Below, in pieces: positions 50,251-58,694 of a stretch of 64,000 nt of DNA. The translations under genes were made by a program, and so were the position numbers. The stretch is taken from NCBI RefSeq assembly GCF_042686025.1, contig NZ_JBHUOZ010000001.1:1674001-1738000 (forward strand), in the 5' to 3' direction. Each line of letters opens with the position of its first letter. Position 1 is the first letter of the stretch. The notes under the pieces are model-generated. The model was given only the letters and a program-made list of their open reading frames with translations. It was not told where the DNA came from and did no database searches. The stretch comes from Terrimonas rubra. Lineage in GTDB: Bacteria > Bacteroidota > Bacteroidia > Chitinophagales > Chitinophagaceae.

Positions 50251-51753
50251 TTAGCCTTCCTGCGATTTTTTTCTGCTTAAAAAGTATACAGGTACACCTA
50301 TTGCTACAATAGCCAGGCCTGCCAAGGAGGTCTCTGGTTTGGCATATAGTAACCCCACAGCCATTGTACCTGCCAGTAAAATATAAATAATGGGTATAAA
50401 CGGATAGCCAAAAGCCTTGTAAGGCCTTTCCGCATCGGGGCGTGACTGACGTAACCTGAAAATACCTACAATGGTTAAAATGTAAAATAATAAAGTGATG
50501 AACACCACATAGTCCAGCAACAAACCATATTTACCACTTAAACATAAAATACTGGCCCAGATACATTGTGCCCATAAGGCCCAGCCCGGTACATTGTTTT
50601 TATTGAGTATAGCTGCTTTCTGTAAAAACAGTTTATCCTTGGCCATGGTGTAGTACACGCGGGCGCCGGTCAATATTAAACCGTTATTACAACCAAAAGT
50701 GGAGATCATAATAGTGATGGCGATAACCACCGTGCCTGCACTGCCAAAGATAGCGGTGGAAGCAGCAGTGCCAACCCTGTCTTCTGCGGCAAAGGCAATG
50801 CTGTTGGTAATAGTACCATCAGCAGGGTAGGGTATGGGGCCTTCGGCAATAGCCGGGGTTACCGGTAATACCGCCATGTACATGAGGTTGGTGAGTATAT
50901 AAATAATGGTAACGATCAAAGTGCCTAAAAACAGGCTAAGACCTACATTGCGTTTAGGGTTTTTTATTTCGCTGGCAATAAAGGTTACATTTTCCCAGGC
51001 AACACTGCTGAATACCGAGCCTACCATGGCTGATGCAATAATACCAATGGTTACCATGGTGGAAACCGGTGAAGTGAAAAAGGACCAGCCCACCTGTTTA
51101 CCATCTTCCACTACTGCACTGGTGGATGAAAAGGAGAAACCGGATGCCCAGTTAGCCTCCCATATACTACCCTTGGCAGCCAGTAAAAAGCCAAATACAA
51201 TTAAACCGAATAAAGAGAACAGCTTAATGAGTGTAAAAACTTTTTGTATGGTTTTACCTTCTTTAACACCGCGGGTGTTTATCCAGGTTAAAAATATGAC
51301 CAGTGCAATGGATACCAATTGGGCGGGATATAGTTTGAACCAGCTGCCCAGTTCAAGAATAATATTTTCATCGGACATGGTAAGTGCCGGGATAAAATAA
51401 CCGGCAAATTTACTGAAAGCCACACCAACGGCGGCAATGGTACCTGTTTGGATTACCGAGAAAAAACTCCAGCCATATAAAAAGCCTGTGAGGGGATTAT
51501 AGGCTTCTTTTAAAAAAACATACTGTCCCCCGGCTTTGGGAAACATAGAGGAAAGCTCGCCGTAGCTCACTGCCGCAAACACGGTCATTAAGCCGGTGAT
51601 CACCCATAACAGGATCAGCCAGCCGCCTGAGCCAACGCTCCTGGCCATATCGGCGCTTACAATAAATATTCCCGAGCCTATCATTGATCCGGCAACGATC
51701 ATAGTGCCGTCCATTAAGCTCATCGTAGGTTTTAAACCTTGTTCCTGGGCCAT
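50251..51753 (-). CDS. APC-family amino acid permease
   Basis: A 500-residue transporter with 12 predicted membrane helices. The APC signature MDGTMIVAGSMIGSGIFIVS is near residue 16 and MFPKAGGQYVFLKEAYNP near 70. A ~30-residue polar loop (SSTSAVVEDGKQVGW) is near residue 212. It imports or exchanges amino acids; the specific substrate is not readable. The downstream isoaspartyl peptidase starts 33 bases later, so peptide-derived Asp/Asn use is a reasonable inference. The upstream gap holds the 130-bp tandem repeat. Confidence 0.9.
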   Translation of the reverse strand: MAQEQGLKPTMSLMDGTMIVAGSMIGSGIFIVSADMARSVGSGGWLILLWVITGLMTVFAAVSYGELSSMFPKAGGQYVFLKEAYNPLTGFLYGWSFFSVIQTGTIAAVGVAFSKFAGYFIPALTMSDENIILELGSWFKLYPAQLVSIALVIFLTWINTRGVKEGKTIQKVFTLIKLFSLFGLIVFGFLLAAKGSIWEANWASGFSFSSTSAVVEDGKQVGWSFFTSPVSTMVTIGIIASAMVGSVFSSVAWENVTFIASEIKNPKRNVGLSLFLGTLIVTIIYILTNLMYMAVLPVTPAIAEGPIPYPADGTITNSIAFAAEDRVGTAASTAIFGSAGTVVIAITIMISTFGCNNGLILTGARVYYTMAKDKLFLQKAAILNKNNVPGWALWAQCIWASILCLSGKYGLLLDYVVFITLLFYILTIVGIFRLRQSRPDAERPYKAFGYPFIPIIYILLAGTMAVGLLYAKPETSLAGLAIVAIGVPVYFLSRKKSQEG

Positions 51754-51861
51754 AGCAGTTTTTGTTTAGCCGTCAAGATAAGGAGTATTTTTGAGAGATA
51801 GGAATTATAGATGGAGAATGAGCAGTGATGAATGATGATGATGAGCTTTGAATGAGTGCTT

Positions 51862-52385
51862 TATAAAGACCGGTGGTTTTTTCCCGCAGATGGCGCGGAA
51901 AAAGGGCACCGCAGATTTTCGCTGATTGTTTGTTGTGTGATAAATAAAGCAGTAAAAATAAACCCCGGATAATATCATGTGCCTGGGGTAATTTAAAAGC
52001 CGTGGTTTTTTCCCGCAGATGACGCGGAAGAAGGGCTCCGCAGATTTTCGCTGATTGTTTGTTGTGTAATAAACAAAGCTGAAAAAAACAAGTTCAGGAT
52101 ACATCATATATCGGGGGCAATATAAAGACAGGGTGTTTTTCCCGCAGATGGCGCGGAAGAAGGGCTCCGTTGATTTTCGCTGAATGGTTGTTGTGTGATA
52201 AATAAAGCAGTAAAAATAAACGCCGGATAATATCATGTGCCTGGGGTAATATAAAAGCCGGTGGTTTTTTCCCGCAGATGGCGCGGAAGAAGGGCACCGC
52301 TGATTGTCGCTGATTGAATTGTTGTGTGATAAGCAAAGCAGTAAAAAACAAACCCCGGATACATCATGTACCCGGGGCAATATTA
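51862..52385. repeat. Four tandem copies of a 129-130 bp repeat
   Basis: CCCGCAGATG landmarks occur at 51883, 52012, 52141 and 52271. Each unit has a T-run, GGCGCGGAAGAAGGGC, GATTTTCGCTGATT, TTGTTGTGTGATAA and a palindrome (CCCCGG...CCGGGG, clearest at 52355-52379). Copies 1, 2 and 4 are close; copy 3 is the most diverged. The long open frame across it on the minus strand is a repeat artefact. A related solo copy is at 29876-29925. A short AAATC-word array (52390-52430) follows. Confidence 0.93.
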
Positions 52386-52433
52386 TCGCTATCAATTCCT
52401 AAATCAAAAATCTTAAATCATCAACCCCTCCCT

Positions 52434-53042
52434 CTACTTCTTATTTGCTTTATATTTTTCGTTCAGGCCTTTAATAATATCGGCTGTAACGTTAAAGCTG
52501 GAATCGCGGAAGTAAAACAGACCCGGGTCATCGGAAAGAATGTAGGTATAGTTGTATTGGGCGTTGTACTCTTTCACATATTCCTCGATCGCTTTTTTCA
52601 GGGCCATTTTCTTTTGTATCACAAACTCGTCATACTCCTGTCCCAAAGCGTTTTTACGATTGGTCATGTTTTGTTCCAGGCCCTGTATCTCTTTTTGAGC
52701 GGCTTCGGCTTCCTGCTGGGTAATATCGGGTTTGCCCTGGTATTTATTCTGGTAAAATAAAACACGGTCCTGGTAGTTTTTACCCAAACGGTTCAGCTCC
52801 GCATTAATGGCATTTTCTTTCTTTGCCATTTCGGCCATGGCATCTTTTACCAGTTGTGTGTTCTCCTGTATGGAATCCATTTCAAAATAAGCTACGCTAA
52901 ATGGTCTTGCTGCCAGTAATGAGTCTTTATTGGCCACTTTCTTTTGTGTGACAACCGTTTTTTTACTACTAAAGTGTAAATAAAACAATACCGCCACAGC
53001 TGCCAGCAGGATAACATTTAACGCCAGTAAACCTTTGTTCAT
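52434..53042 (-). CDS. OmpH/Skp-family periplasmic chaperone
   Basis: About 202 residues. An N-terminal signal/anchor helix (GLLALNVILLAAVAVLFYLHF) is followed by long charged coiled-coil helices (residues ~65-160, rich in Lys/Glu/Gln) and a C-terminal tail GLNEKYKANKK. Skp-like proteins hold outer-membrane proteins unfolded in the periplasm. The hydrophobic segment lacks a clear cleavage site, so it may stay membrane-anchored. ATG 53042 is chosen over a TTG two codons earlier. Confidence 0.85.
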   Translation of the reverse strand: MNKGLLALNVILLAAVAVLFYLHFSSKKTVVTQKKVANKDSLLAARPFSVAYFEMDSIQENTQLVKDAMAEMAKKENAINAELNRLGKNYQDRVLFYQNKYQGKPDITQQEAEAAQKEIQGLEQNMTNRKNALGQEYDEFVIQKKMALKKAIEEYVKEYNAQYNYTYILSDDPGLFYFRDSSFNVTADIIKGLNEKYKANKK

Positions 53043-53079
53043 GCACAATTTTTTTGCAAAGTAATTAATTGAAAGAGGG

Positions 53080-53087
53080 CAAAGATA
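53080..53087 (-). promoter_or_regulatory. -7 box for ompH-like gene
   Basis: TATCTTTG on the minus strand, giving a leader of about 30 bases. Confidence 0.55.
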
Positions 53088-53147
53088 GGGGAAACGGTCA
53101 CTTTAAGATACTGTTAACATAGTATTAGGGTATTACCAAACAGGATG

Positions 53148-53468
53148 TTAAGCTATCCGGTAGTTTCCTGTGATCCCTTCATCTGCCTCTGCCTGACGGG
53201 CGGCCAGCTCCAGGGGAGCGTTGGTATAACCAAAGCGCAGGCACTGATACAGGTATACGATAATAAATACGGGAATACTTAAACGGCGGTATTGTTCCAC
53301 ATGTTTTAACTCGTGCCTTAGCCAGGCAGGGTTGCTTAAAAAGCCGGCCCTGGTTACGCCATACAGGTAGATGGTATTGCCTATGACAATGGCGGCATTC
53401 CCGGCTTTGAGTTTCCTGGCTGCTATACAGGCAATCCAGGCCCTTTCCTTGATTTTTACTGATAACAT
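53148..53468 (-). CDS. Small DUF4157-like protein with HExxH motif
   Basis: 106 residues. LRHELKHVEQYRRL near residue 51 carries HExxH and resembles the DUF4157 metalloprotease-like motif (HELxHVxQ). A hydrophobic stretch (IPVFIIVYLYQCL) follows, then APLELAARQAEADEG, which may supply a third ligand. Function unknown; such proteins may be minimal membrane-associated zinc peptidases or degenerate ones. It is alone on its strand with no clear -7 box. Confidence 0.65.
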   Translation of the reverse strand: MLSVKIKERAWIACIAARKLKAGNAAIVIGNTIYLYGVTRAGFLSNPAWLRHELKHVEQYRRLSIPVFIIVYLYQCLRFGYTNAPLELAARQAEADEGITGNYRIA

Positions 53469-53614
53469 CTATACTTATTGATGCGGTAATAGCTTTTAAC
53501 GTTGTATGAACCCGCAAACAGTTAAAAAGCAGGGATGGCCCTGGCAGAAGGGGGAAGGTGAAAAAGCTAAAAACCCGGTTATAATTGGTTATATTGCTTA
53601 CAAAACACCCTGGT

Positions 53615-53833
53615 ATGAAATGGTTGAGTACTACCAATAAATGGAAACGGTATTTTATCTCGGGAATACTCTGCTGTATTACCGGCACCGTTATCTGTTA
53701 TTATTTTTTAAAAGACGCCTACCCCTGGCAATGGTCGGGGATATGGTTTGTATTCGGATTTTGCTGGCCCCCGGTAACAGAAACCCTGCGTAAATGGTAT
53801 ATAAAACTTACCGGCGGGGATATAAAAATTTAA
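53615..53833 (+). CDS. Small hypothetical membrane protein
   Basis: 72 residues from ATG 53615 (MKWLSTTNKWKRYF). Two hydrophobic segments (YFISGILCCITGTVICYYF and WSGIWFVFGFCWPPV) are separated by a short polar loop, with positive residues at both ends. No family recognised. The start could be 10 codons earlier. A real gene is moderately likely from the membrane-protein-like composition. Confidence 0.5.
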   Translation: MKWLSTTNKWKRYFISGILCCITGTVICYYFLKDAYPWQWSGIWFVFGFCWPPVTETLRKWYIKLTGGDIKI

Positions 53834-53894
53834 ATTTCGGCCTTCTTTCCTGTTCAGCAGGGTTATAAAGCTGAAGGGCTGCCTGATGTGGAGG

Positions 53895-53998
53895 GCTTGG
53901 TGCGCAACGCAGTGCAGCACCGGAGCGATAGCGGAGCCCGTAACAGCAGGTAACTGCCGCTGAGCCGCGTTACTGCTGTTGATAGCCCCTAATATTTT
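53895..53998. repeat. GC-rich structured intergenic element (second copy type)
   Basis: A 12-bp stem AACAGCAG-TAAC/GTTACTGCTGTT with one bulged G (about 53943-53982) is preceded by GTGCGCAACGCAGTGCAGCACC and GAGCGATAGCGGAGCCCG words (each partly self-complementary). The end GATAGCCCCTAATATTTT matches the end of the element at 33600-33735. Confidence 0.5.
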
Positions 53999-54144
53999 GT
54001 AAATTAGTTAATTAGGTAATGTGCTAATGATTATAATACCGCTTTAAGCATTCCGCTTTTGGCTTTCGGCCTGGCAAAAATTCACCTCTTTTCCACGTTA
54101 TTGTAAAATATGATTTCTTATTTCGTTATTAAGGCCGCTACCCT

Positions 54145-54152
54145 TACCTTTG
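54145..54152 (+). promoter_or_regulatory. -7 box for atpD-atpC
   Basis: TACCTTTG, 28 bases before the atpD ATG, with the same TTACCTTTGC context as the prfA box. Confidence 0.6.
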
Positions 54153-54180
54153 CCGCCAAAATAAATACCTATTTATATAT

Positions 54181-55680
54181 ATGGCAAATACAGGTAAAAT
54201 TAAACAGGTAATCGGCGCCGTTATTGACGTTCAGTTCGATGGTGCTCTTCCGGAAATTTATAACTCCTTGGAAATTACCAAAGCAAATGGTGATAAACTG
54301 GTTTTGGAAGTACAGCAGCACTTAGGTGAAGACAGTGTACGTACCATTGCTATGGACGGTACTGAAGGCCTGGTACGTGGTACCGCAGTAGTAGATACCG
54401 GCAAAGCTATTGCCATGCCAACCGGCGAGGCTATTAAAGGCCGTTTGTTTAATGTTACCGGTGATCCTATTGACGGATTGCCTGCTGTAAGTAAAGAAGG
54501 TGGCCGTCCTATTCACGCACAGCCCCCTGCTTTTGAAAACCTGAGCACTGCTACTGAAGTACTGTTTACCGGTATTAAAGTAATTGACCTGATTGAGCCA
54601 TATGCAAAAGGTGGTAAAATTGGTTTGTTTGGTGGTGCGGGTGTAGGTAAAACCGTATTGATCCAGGAATTAATTAACAATATTGCGAAAGCCTACTCAG
54701 GTTTATCAGTATTTGCCGGTGTGGGTGAACGTACCCGTGAAGGTAATGACCTGATGCGTGAGATGATTGAGGCCGGTATTATGAAATACGGTGAGGCTTT
54801 CAAACACAGCATGGAAGAAGGTGGCTGGGACTTAAGCAAAGTGGATATGAAAGAACTGGCTGACTCAAAAGCTACTTTCGTATTCGGACAGATGAATGAA
54901 CCCCCGGGAGCCCGTGCCCGTGTTGCCCTTTCCGGTTTAACCATTGCGGAATACTACCGTGACGGTGACGGACAAGGTAAAGGCCGCGATATCCTTTTCT
55001 TCGTAGATAATATCTTCCGTTTTACCCAGGCTGGTTCCGAGGTGTCGGCTTTATTAGGCCGTATGCCTTCAGCGGTGGGTTACCAACCTACACTGGCTAC
55101 AGAAATGGGTCTGATGCAGGAGCGTATCACCTCTACCCGTAACGGTTCTATTACCTCTGTACAGGCGGTATATGTACCTGCGGATGACTTGACCGACCCT
55201 GCGCCTGCTACTACCTTCGCTCACTTAGATGCGACTACCGTATTAAGCCGTAAAATTGCCGACTTAGGTATTTACCCTGCGGTTGACCCGCTGGATTCTA
55301 CTTCACGTATCCTTACGCCTGCAGTAGTTGGTGAGGCACACTATAACTGTGCTAACCGTGTAAAATTAATGTTACAGCGTTATAAAGAGTTACAGGACAT
55401 TATCGCCATCCTTGGTTTAGATGAGTTAAGCGACGACGATAAAATGACCGTAGCCCGTGCCCGTAAAGTACAACGTTTCTTATCACAGCCTTTCCACGTG
55501 GCCGAGCAGTTCACCGGTTTAAAAGGTGTACTGGTTCCCATTGAAGAAACGATCCGTGGCTTTAACATGATCATGGATGGTGAAGTGGACGAATATCCTG
55601 AAGCTGCCTTTAACTTAGTAGGTACTATTGACGACGCTATTGAGAAAGGTAAAAAACTGTTAGCACAGGCACAGGGATAA
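54181..55680 (+). CDS. atpD: F1F0 ATP synthase subunit beta
   Basis: A 499-residue catalytic F1 beta subunit. Walker A GGAGVGKTVL near residue 152, FAGVGERTREGNDL near 180, Walker B RDILFFVDNIFRFTQAGSEV near 260 (20-residue block) and the C-terminal DELSDDDKMTVARARK near 410 are intact. In many Bacteroidota atpD and atpC are separated from the other subunit genes; only this pair is in the window. The usual short gap to atpC is expanded to 571 bases by an inserted element with its own gene. Confidence 0.97.
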   Translation: MANTGKIKQVIGAVIDVQFDGALPEIYNSLEITKANGDKLVLEVQQHLGEDSVRTIAMDGTEGLVRGTAVVDTGKAIAMPTGEAIKGRLFNVTGDPIDGLPAVSKEGGRPIHAQPPAFENLSTATEVLFTGIKVIDLIEPYAKGGKIGLFGGAGVGKTVLIQELINNIAKAYSGLSVFAGVGERTREGNDLMREMIEAGIMKYGEAFKHSMEEGGWDLSKVDMKELADSKATFVFGQMNEPPGARARVALSGLTIAEYYRDGDGQGKGRDILFFVDNIFRFTQAGSEVSALLGRMPSAVGYQPTLATEMGLMQERITSTRNGSITSVQAVYVPADDLTDPAPATTFAHLDATTVLSRKIADLGIYPAVDPLDSTSRILTPAVVGEAHYNCANRVKLMLQRYKELQDIIAILGLDELSDDDKMTVARARKVQRFLSQPFHVAEQFTGLKGVLVPIEETIRGFNMIMDGEVDEYPEAAFNLVGTIDDAIEKGKKLLAQAQG

Positions 55681-55690
55681 TTAGGGTGGT

Positions 55691-56246
55691 AGTATATAGT
55701 ATTTAGTATAAAGTATTTAGAACAAAAGTTGTTATTTTTAGATAAGCAGCAGTAACACCGACTGATCGTTCCTTGCGACGCTCCGTTCAACTGCATATCG
55801 CTAATCATCTTAAAAAAACGCTTATTCTGGTATTTAAACTAATACTATGGGAATGCACCATTATAAAGAGCTGAAGATCTGGCAACGCTCTATGGATTTA
55901 GTAGTTAGCATTTATAAACTATCTGCTATTTTACCTAAAAACGAGCAATTTGGCCTTCTGTCGCAAATGCAAAGATGCGCAGTTTCTGTTCCAAGTAATA
56001 TAGCTGAGGGGGCAGGAAGAGGGTCAAACAAACAGTTCAGGTATTTTTTAGCTATAGCAATGGGGTCTATCAATGAGCTACAAACGCAAGTGGAAATTGC
56101 GTTTCGGTTAAATTACCTGGAAACAAGTAATAAAGATGATTTGACCGACGAAATGTTGCAGATATATAAAATGGTTCTGACGTTTTATAAGTCACTTGGA
56201 AATGACGAGTAAAAGTCTAAATACTAAAGTCTAAATACTGAATACT
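55691..56246 (+). mobile_element. IVS-like element: inverted short-word arms flanking a four-helix-bundle gene, between atpD and atpC
   Basis: The left arm 55691-55721 and right arm 56216-56246 are inverted copies; by eye 25 of 31 positions are complementary, including blocks AGTATTTAG and AGTATTTAGA. They enclose the 121-residue gene at 55847-56212. Total length 556 bases, close to the 534 bases of the aguB-aguA element, but the arms belong to a different word family. A solo array of this family is at 37765-37817. The segment 55736-55830 between left arm and gene is noncoding. Mobility is inferred from position and architecture. Confidence 0.6.
55847..56212 (+). CDS. Four-helix-bundle protein of the 23S rRNA IVS (S23)/Avd-like family
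   Basis: 121 residues with YKELKIWQRSMDLVVSIYKL at the N-terminus (20 residues), LPKNEQFGLLSQMQRCAVSV near residue 30, SNIAEGAGRGSNKQFRYFLA near 50 and a last amphipathic helix. The family motif NIAEG is shared with the copy at 43059. It resembles the canonical S23 type more than that copy (RGSNKQF, AIAMGSINEL). The position between atpD and atpC is unusual. Translation signals are poor to judge because Bacteroidota rarely use Shine-Dalgarno sites. Confidence 0.87.
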   Translation: MGMHHYKELKIWQRSMDLVVSIYKLSAILPKNEQFGLLSQMQRCAVSVPSNIAEGAGRGSNKQFRYFLAIAMGSINELQTQVEIAFRLNYLETSNKDDLTDEMLQIYKMVLTFYKSLGNDE

Positions 56247-56251
56247 TAACA

Positions 56252-56509
56252 ATGAATCTTGAAATATTAACACCTGAAAAAAAGCTTTACAGCGGCGAAG
56301 TGTATGGGGTACAGTTACCCGGTATAAGCGGTTTGTTTGAGGTTTTGGAAAAACACGCCCCGCTGATCAGTGCTTTAAAAGAAGGTAAACTGAAGGTGAT
56401 TAAAGATAAAAGCTTTAACGATGTTGCTTTCTTCCAGATCCAGGGTGGTTTTGTTGAAGTATTAAACAACAAAGTAACCGTACTGGTTGAGGGCGCTACC
56501 GAAGCTTAA
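56252..56509 (+). CDS. atpC: F1F0 ATP synthase subunit epsilon
   Basis: 85 residues corresponding to the N-terminal beta-sandwich of the epsilon subunit (MNLEILTPEKKLYSGEVYGV, LPGISGLFEVLEKHAPLISALKEGKL in parts, FQIQGGFVEVLNNKVTVLVEGA). The C-terminal helical hairpin that inhibits ATPase activity in other bacteria is absent, as is common in Bacteroidota. The right arm of the inserted element ends 5 bases before the ATG. A strong terminator follows. Confidence 0.93.
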   Translation: MNLEILTPEKKLYSGEVYGVQLPGISGLFEVLEKHAPLISALKEGKLKVIKDKSFNDVAFFQIQGGFVEVLNNKVTVLVEGATEA

Positions 56510-56535
56510 TGCGGTAAAGAATAAAAGTATATATG

Positions 56536-56569
56536 AACTGCTGCCTTAGTATAAGGCAGCAGTTTTTTT
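56536..56569 (+). terminator. Terminator after atpC
   Basis: A perfect 12-bp stem AACTGCTGCCTT/AAGGCAGCAGTT (56536-56547 with 56553-56564) followed by seven T residues. Confidence 0.92.
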
Positions 56570-56577
56570 ATGGCCAT

Positions 56578-56609
56578 AAAAAAAGGTTTCCTGCCAGGGA
56601 AACCTTTTT
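56578..56609 (-). terminator. Terminator after yegP-like gene
   Basis: A 12-bp stem (56580-56591 with 56598-56609, core GGTTTCC/GGAAACC) in the minus direction. It stands tail to tail with the atpC terminator. Confidence 0.8.
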
Positions 56610-56628
56610 GTGAGAGATATGTTGCGTG

Positions 56629-56961
56629 TTATACTGTTTGGTCTTCAACCGGTGAAGCAGGGGCATTTTCTTTTACAGAAGCAATGCCATTGTCGCGGCC
56701 CGATTCGCTTTCGTACATCTGGCTGCTGCCGATTATCTGGCCATTGGAGGCTTTTAAAGCAAAGTAAAACTTACCATTGGTCGATGTTTTACGGTCGAAT
56801 CTGTTATCGTCCTGCGCATTTTTGCGAACAGAATCAATGCCGTTCTCACAACCGGCTTTAGCCGAATAGCCTTCGCTTGACAATATAACCTGTCCGTTGC
56901 CTGCTAAAAGATTAAACTGAAACTCACCGTTGGTGCGTTTAGAAATTACAAATTTTCCCAT
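56629..56961 (-). CDS. YegP-family protein (tandem DUF1508)
   Basis: 110 residues made of two ~50-residue DUF1508 repeats. Repeat 1 is FQFNLLAGNGQVILSSEGYS...ENGIDSVRKNA; repeat 2 is FYFALKASNGQIIGSSQMYE...DNGIASVKENA. YegP-type proteins are small, cytoplasmic and of unknown function. The repeat structure is complete and the length matches the two-repeat form. It is monocistronic. Confidence 0.9.
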   Translation of the reverse strand: MGKFVISKRTNGEFQFNLLAGNGQVILSSEGYSAKAGCENGIDSVRKNAQDDNRFDRKTSTNGKFYFALKASNGQIIGSSQMYESESGRDNGIASVKENAPASPVEDQTV

Positions 56962-57049
56962 ACAATTGATTTATTTTTAAATGAATAAATAACACTTGTT
57001 GTTATTGTGGTTTTGTAATGTATTAGAGGGCAATAGATAACTATAGGTA

Positions 57050-57808
57050 CTACCTTATTCCGGTAGGAGTGGTTGTGCCGCCCTGGCTTTGTTTTCTGCG
57101 GGCCAGTTCCTGCTCGGCATAACCAAATGCTTTCTTCATCATATCGGTTTTACGGAATTCGTATTTGGTACGTATCTTTTCTTCTTCCTGGGCTACTGAT
57201 AAAAACATGGCATCAATGGCCCTGGCCGATACAAAATCGGTTAAGCTGGTTTCAATGGGTTTACCTATTAAAGGTATTTTATTGTAAATATTGGCAACAT
57301 TGGCCCACTCGCGATTAGCGCCGTTCAGGTTCACGGTACTGTCTACAATAGGCCGGAAAGCGCTCATCAGCGAGGCCGACATGGCCGTTTTAAAATAATC
57401 GGTTGCGGCACGGGTATTATCGGTTACCAGTATATTCATCACATCGCGGAAATTCATACTCTTTACGGAATTCAGGAAAATGGGCTTGGCCGCTACTACG
57501 GCCGAGGTCATGGCATTGGTAAACTTGCTGGTTACCTGGTTCAGTAAATTGCCCATGCCCAGGTCGTTTAAGGTTTTCTCTATCTTGGCCGCTTCGCCGG
57601 GGAAGGCAAACTTAACCAGCGGGTTGCCGGAATTGGGGTTGGCAAAAGCGTCAAAGCCGCTGAATAAACCTTGTGTCAGTGCATCTTTCAGGCCGGTTGC
57701 CATTTCATATTCGGAAGGCATAATAACCGATGCGATCTGTTTTAAGGTATCGCAGGACGAAAAGAATAAGCACGCACTTAATAAGCAGCTGAGGTACAGA
57801 CGTTTCAT
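57050..57808 (-). CDS. DUF4197 lipoprotein
   Basis: 252 residues with a lipoprotein signal; the lipobox cysteine is in CLFFSSCDTLKQI. The rest is mostly helical (GLKDALTQGL near 40, SMNFRDVMNILVTDNTRAAT near 118, FVSARAIDAMFLSVAQEEEK near 190) and matches DUF4197, a widespread exported family of unknown function. A basic, polar tail ends the protein. No partner gene is evident. Confidence 0.87.
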   Translation of the reverse strand: MKRLYLSCLLSACLFFSSCDTLKQIASVIMPSEYEMATGLKDALTQGLFSGFDAFANPNSGNPLVKFAFPGEAAKIEKTLNDLGMGNLLNQVTSKFTNAMTSAVVAAKPIFLNSVKSMNFRDVMNILVTDNTRAATDYFKTAMSASLMSAFRPIVDSTVNLNGANREWANVANIYNKIPLIGKPIETSLTDFVSARAIDAMFLSVAQEEEKIRTKYEFRKTDMMKKAFGYAEQELARRKQSQGGTTTPTGIR

Positions 57809-57960
57809 GTGTAATTTTTACAGTTTCAAAAATGGTTTTACTATTAAATATCGGCTAGAGGGTAAGTTAAGGACGAGTAATAACATCAAACAGATGTCAG
57901 GCAAATGTACAAGCTTAAAATAAATTATAAAAGCGGGAAGGTAGCGTGAATAAAAGGCCG

Positions 57961-58512
57961 TTAGTTGGAACGGGGATCAACCGGGTAATTCACCATCTGC
58001 CGGTATTCACCGCCCAGGGTCTTTAAAGCTTCCTGCCATATAACGGCATGGCCGGTGTCAAAGATCAGTTTCTTTGTAGCAGGCAGGGTGATCCAGGTCT
58101 TTTCCTCCATCTCCTCTTCCAGCTGGCCCTTGCTCCAGCCCGAATAGCCCAAAAAGAAACGTATTTGTTTTGATTTTTTTCGATCGGCCTGTAAGGTGCG
58201 GATCATGGCTTCGTAATCGCCGCTCCAGAATACACCGGGTAATACTTCCACACCACCGGGAATATCATCGGGCAACAGGTGTAAAAAATGAAGACTGTTC
58301 TGTTCCACCGGGCCACCATAAAACATAGGAAGATCTAAGCCTTCGAGGGGAGGAAACAGGTCGTCCAGTGTTTTTTTATACAACCTGTTTAATACAAACC
58401 CAAAAGTACCCTCCTCATCATGCTCACACATCAATACCACTGTCCGCTGGAAGTTGGGGTCCTTTAAAAAAGGTTCAGCTATCAGTAATGTACCTTTTTC
58501 CAGTTCATTCAT
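57961..58512 (-). CDS. YqgE/AlgH-family protein
   Basis: 183 residues with the UPF0301 pattern GTLLIAEPFLKDPNFQRTVV at residue 7 (20 residues), EEGTFGFVLNR near 33, YGGPVEQNSLHFLH near 65 and FLGYSGWSKGQLEEEME near 118. AlgH was named for alginate regulation in Pseudomonas, but the molecular role is unclear. No alginate genes here. It lies divergent from the sensor kinase. Confidence 0.9.
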   Translation of the reverse strand: MNELEKGTLLIAEPFLKDPNFQRTVVLMCEHDEEGTFGFVLNRLYKKTLDDLFPPLEGLDLPMFYGGPVEQNSLHFLHLLPDDIPGGVEVLPGVFWSGDYEAMIRTLQADRKKSKQIRFFLGYSGWSKGQLEEEMEEKTWITLPATKKLIFDTGHAVIWQEALKTLGGEYRQMVNYPVDPRSN

Positions 58513-58598
58513 AGTCTAAAAGTAACATGTTTTTTAAAAAAGGAAGTTAAAAAACTTTACTTCAATAGTCAAACCATTTAAAACCTGTATGAATGCTC

Positions 58599-58606
58599 TA
58601 ATTTTG
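58599..58606 (+). promoter_or_regulatory. -7 box upstream of sensor kinase
   Basis: TAATTTTG fits TAnnTTTG and lies about 90 bases before the GTG start. A weaker TATCTTTC lies closer to the gene. Confidence 0.35.
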
Positions 58607-58694
58607 TAATTTGGTTCAAACTATATTTTATAGCCTCCGGCAGCGGATATAAACATAAAACTTTTATCTTTCCATCTAAAGCAAATACCGGTTC

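Noticed and set aside
51862..52385. CRISPR array
   Set aside because: Repeats are about 130 bp and directly contiguous with no unique spacers, and there are no cas genes.
51805..52395. 196-codon open frame on the minus strand
   Set aside because: It runs across the 130-bp tandem repeat and its translation is a repeated low-quality peptide. Unit length near a multiple of three keeps it open by chance.
55847..56212. Toxin-antitoxin partner
   Set aside because: There is only one small gene, and the family is the S23 four-helix bundle rather than any known toxin or antitoxin.
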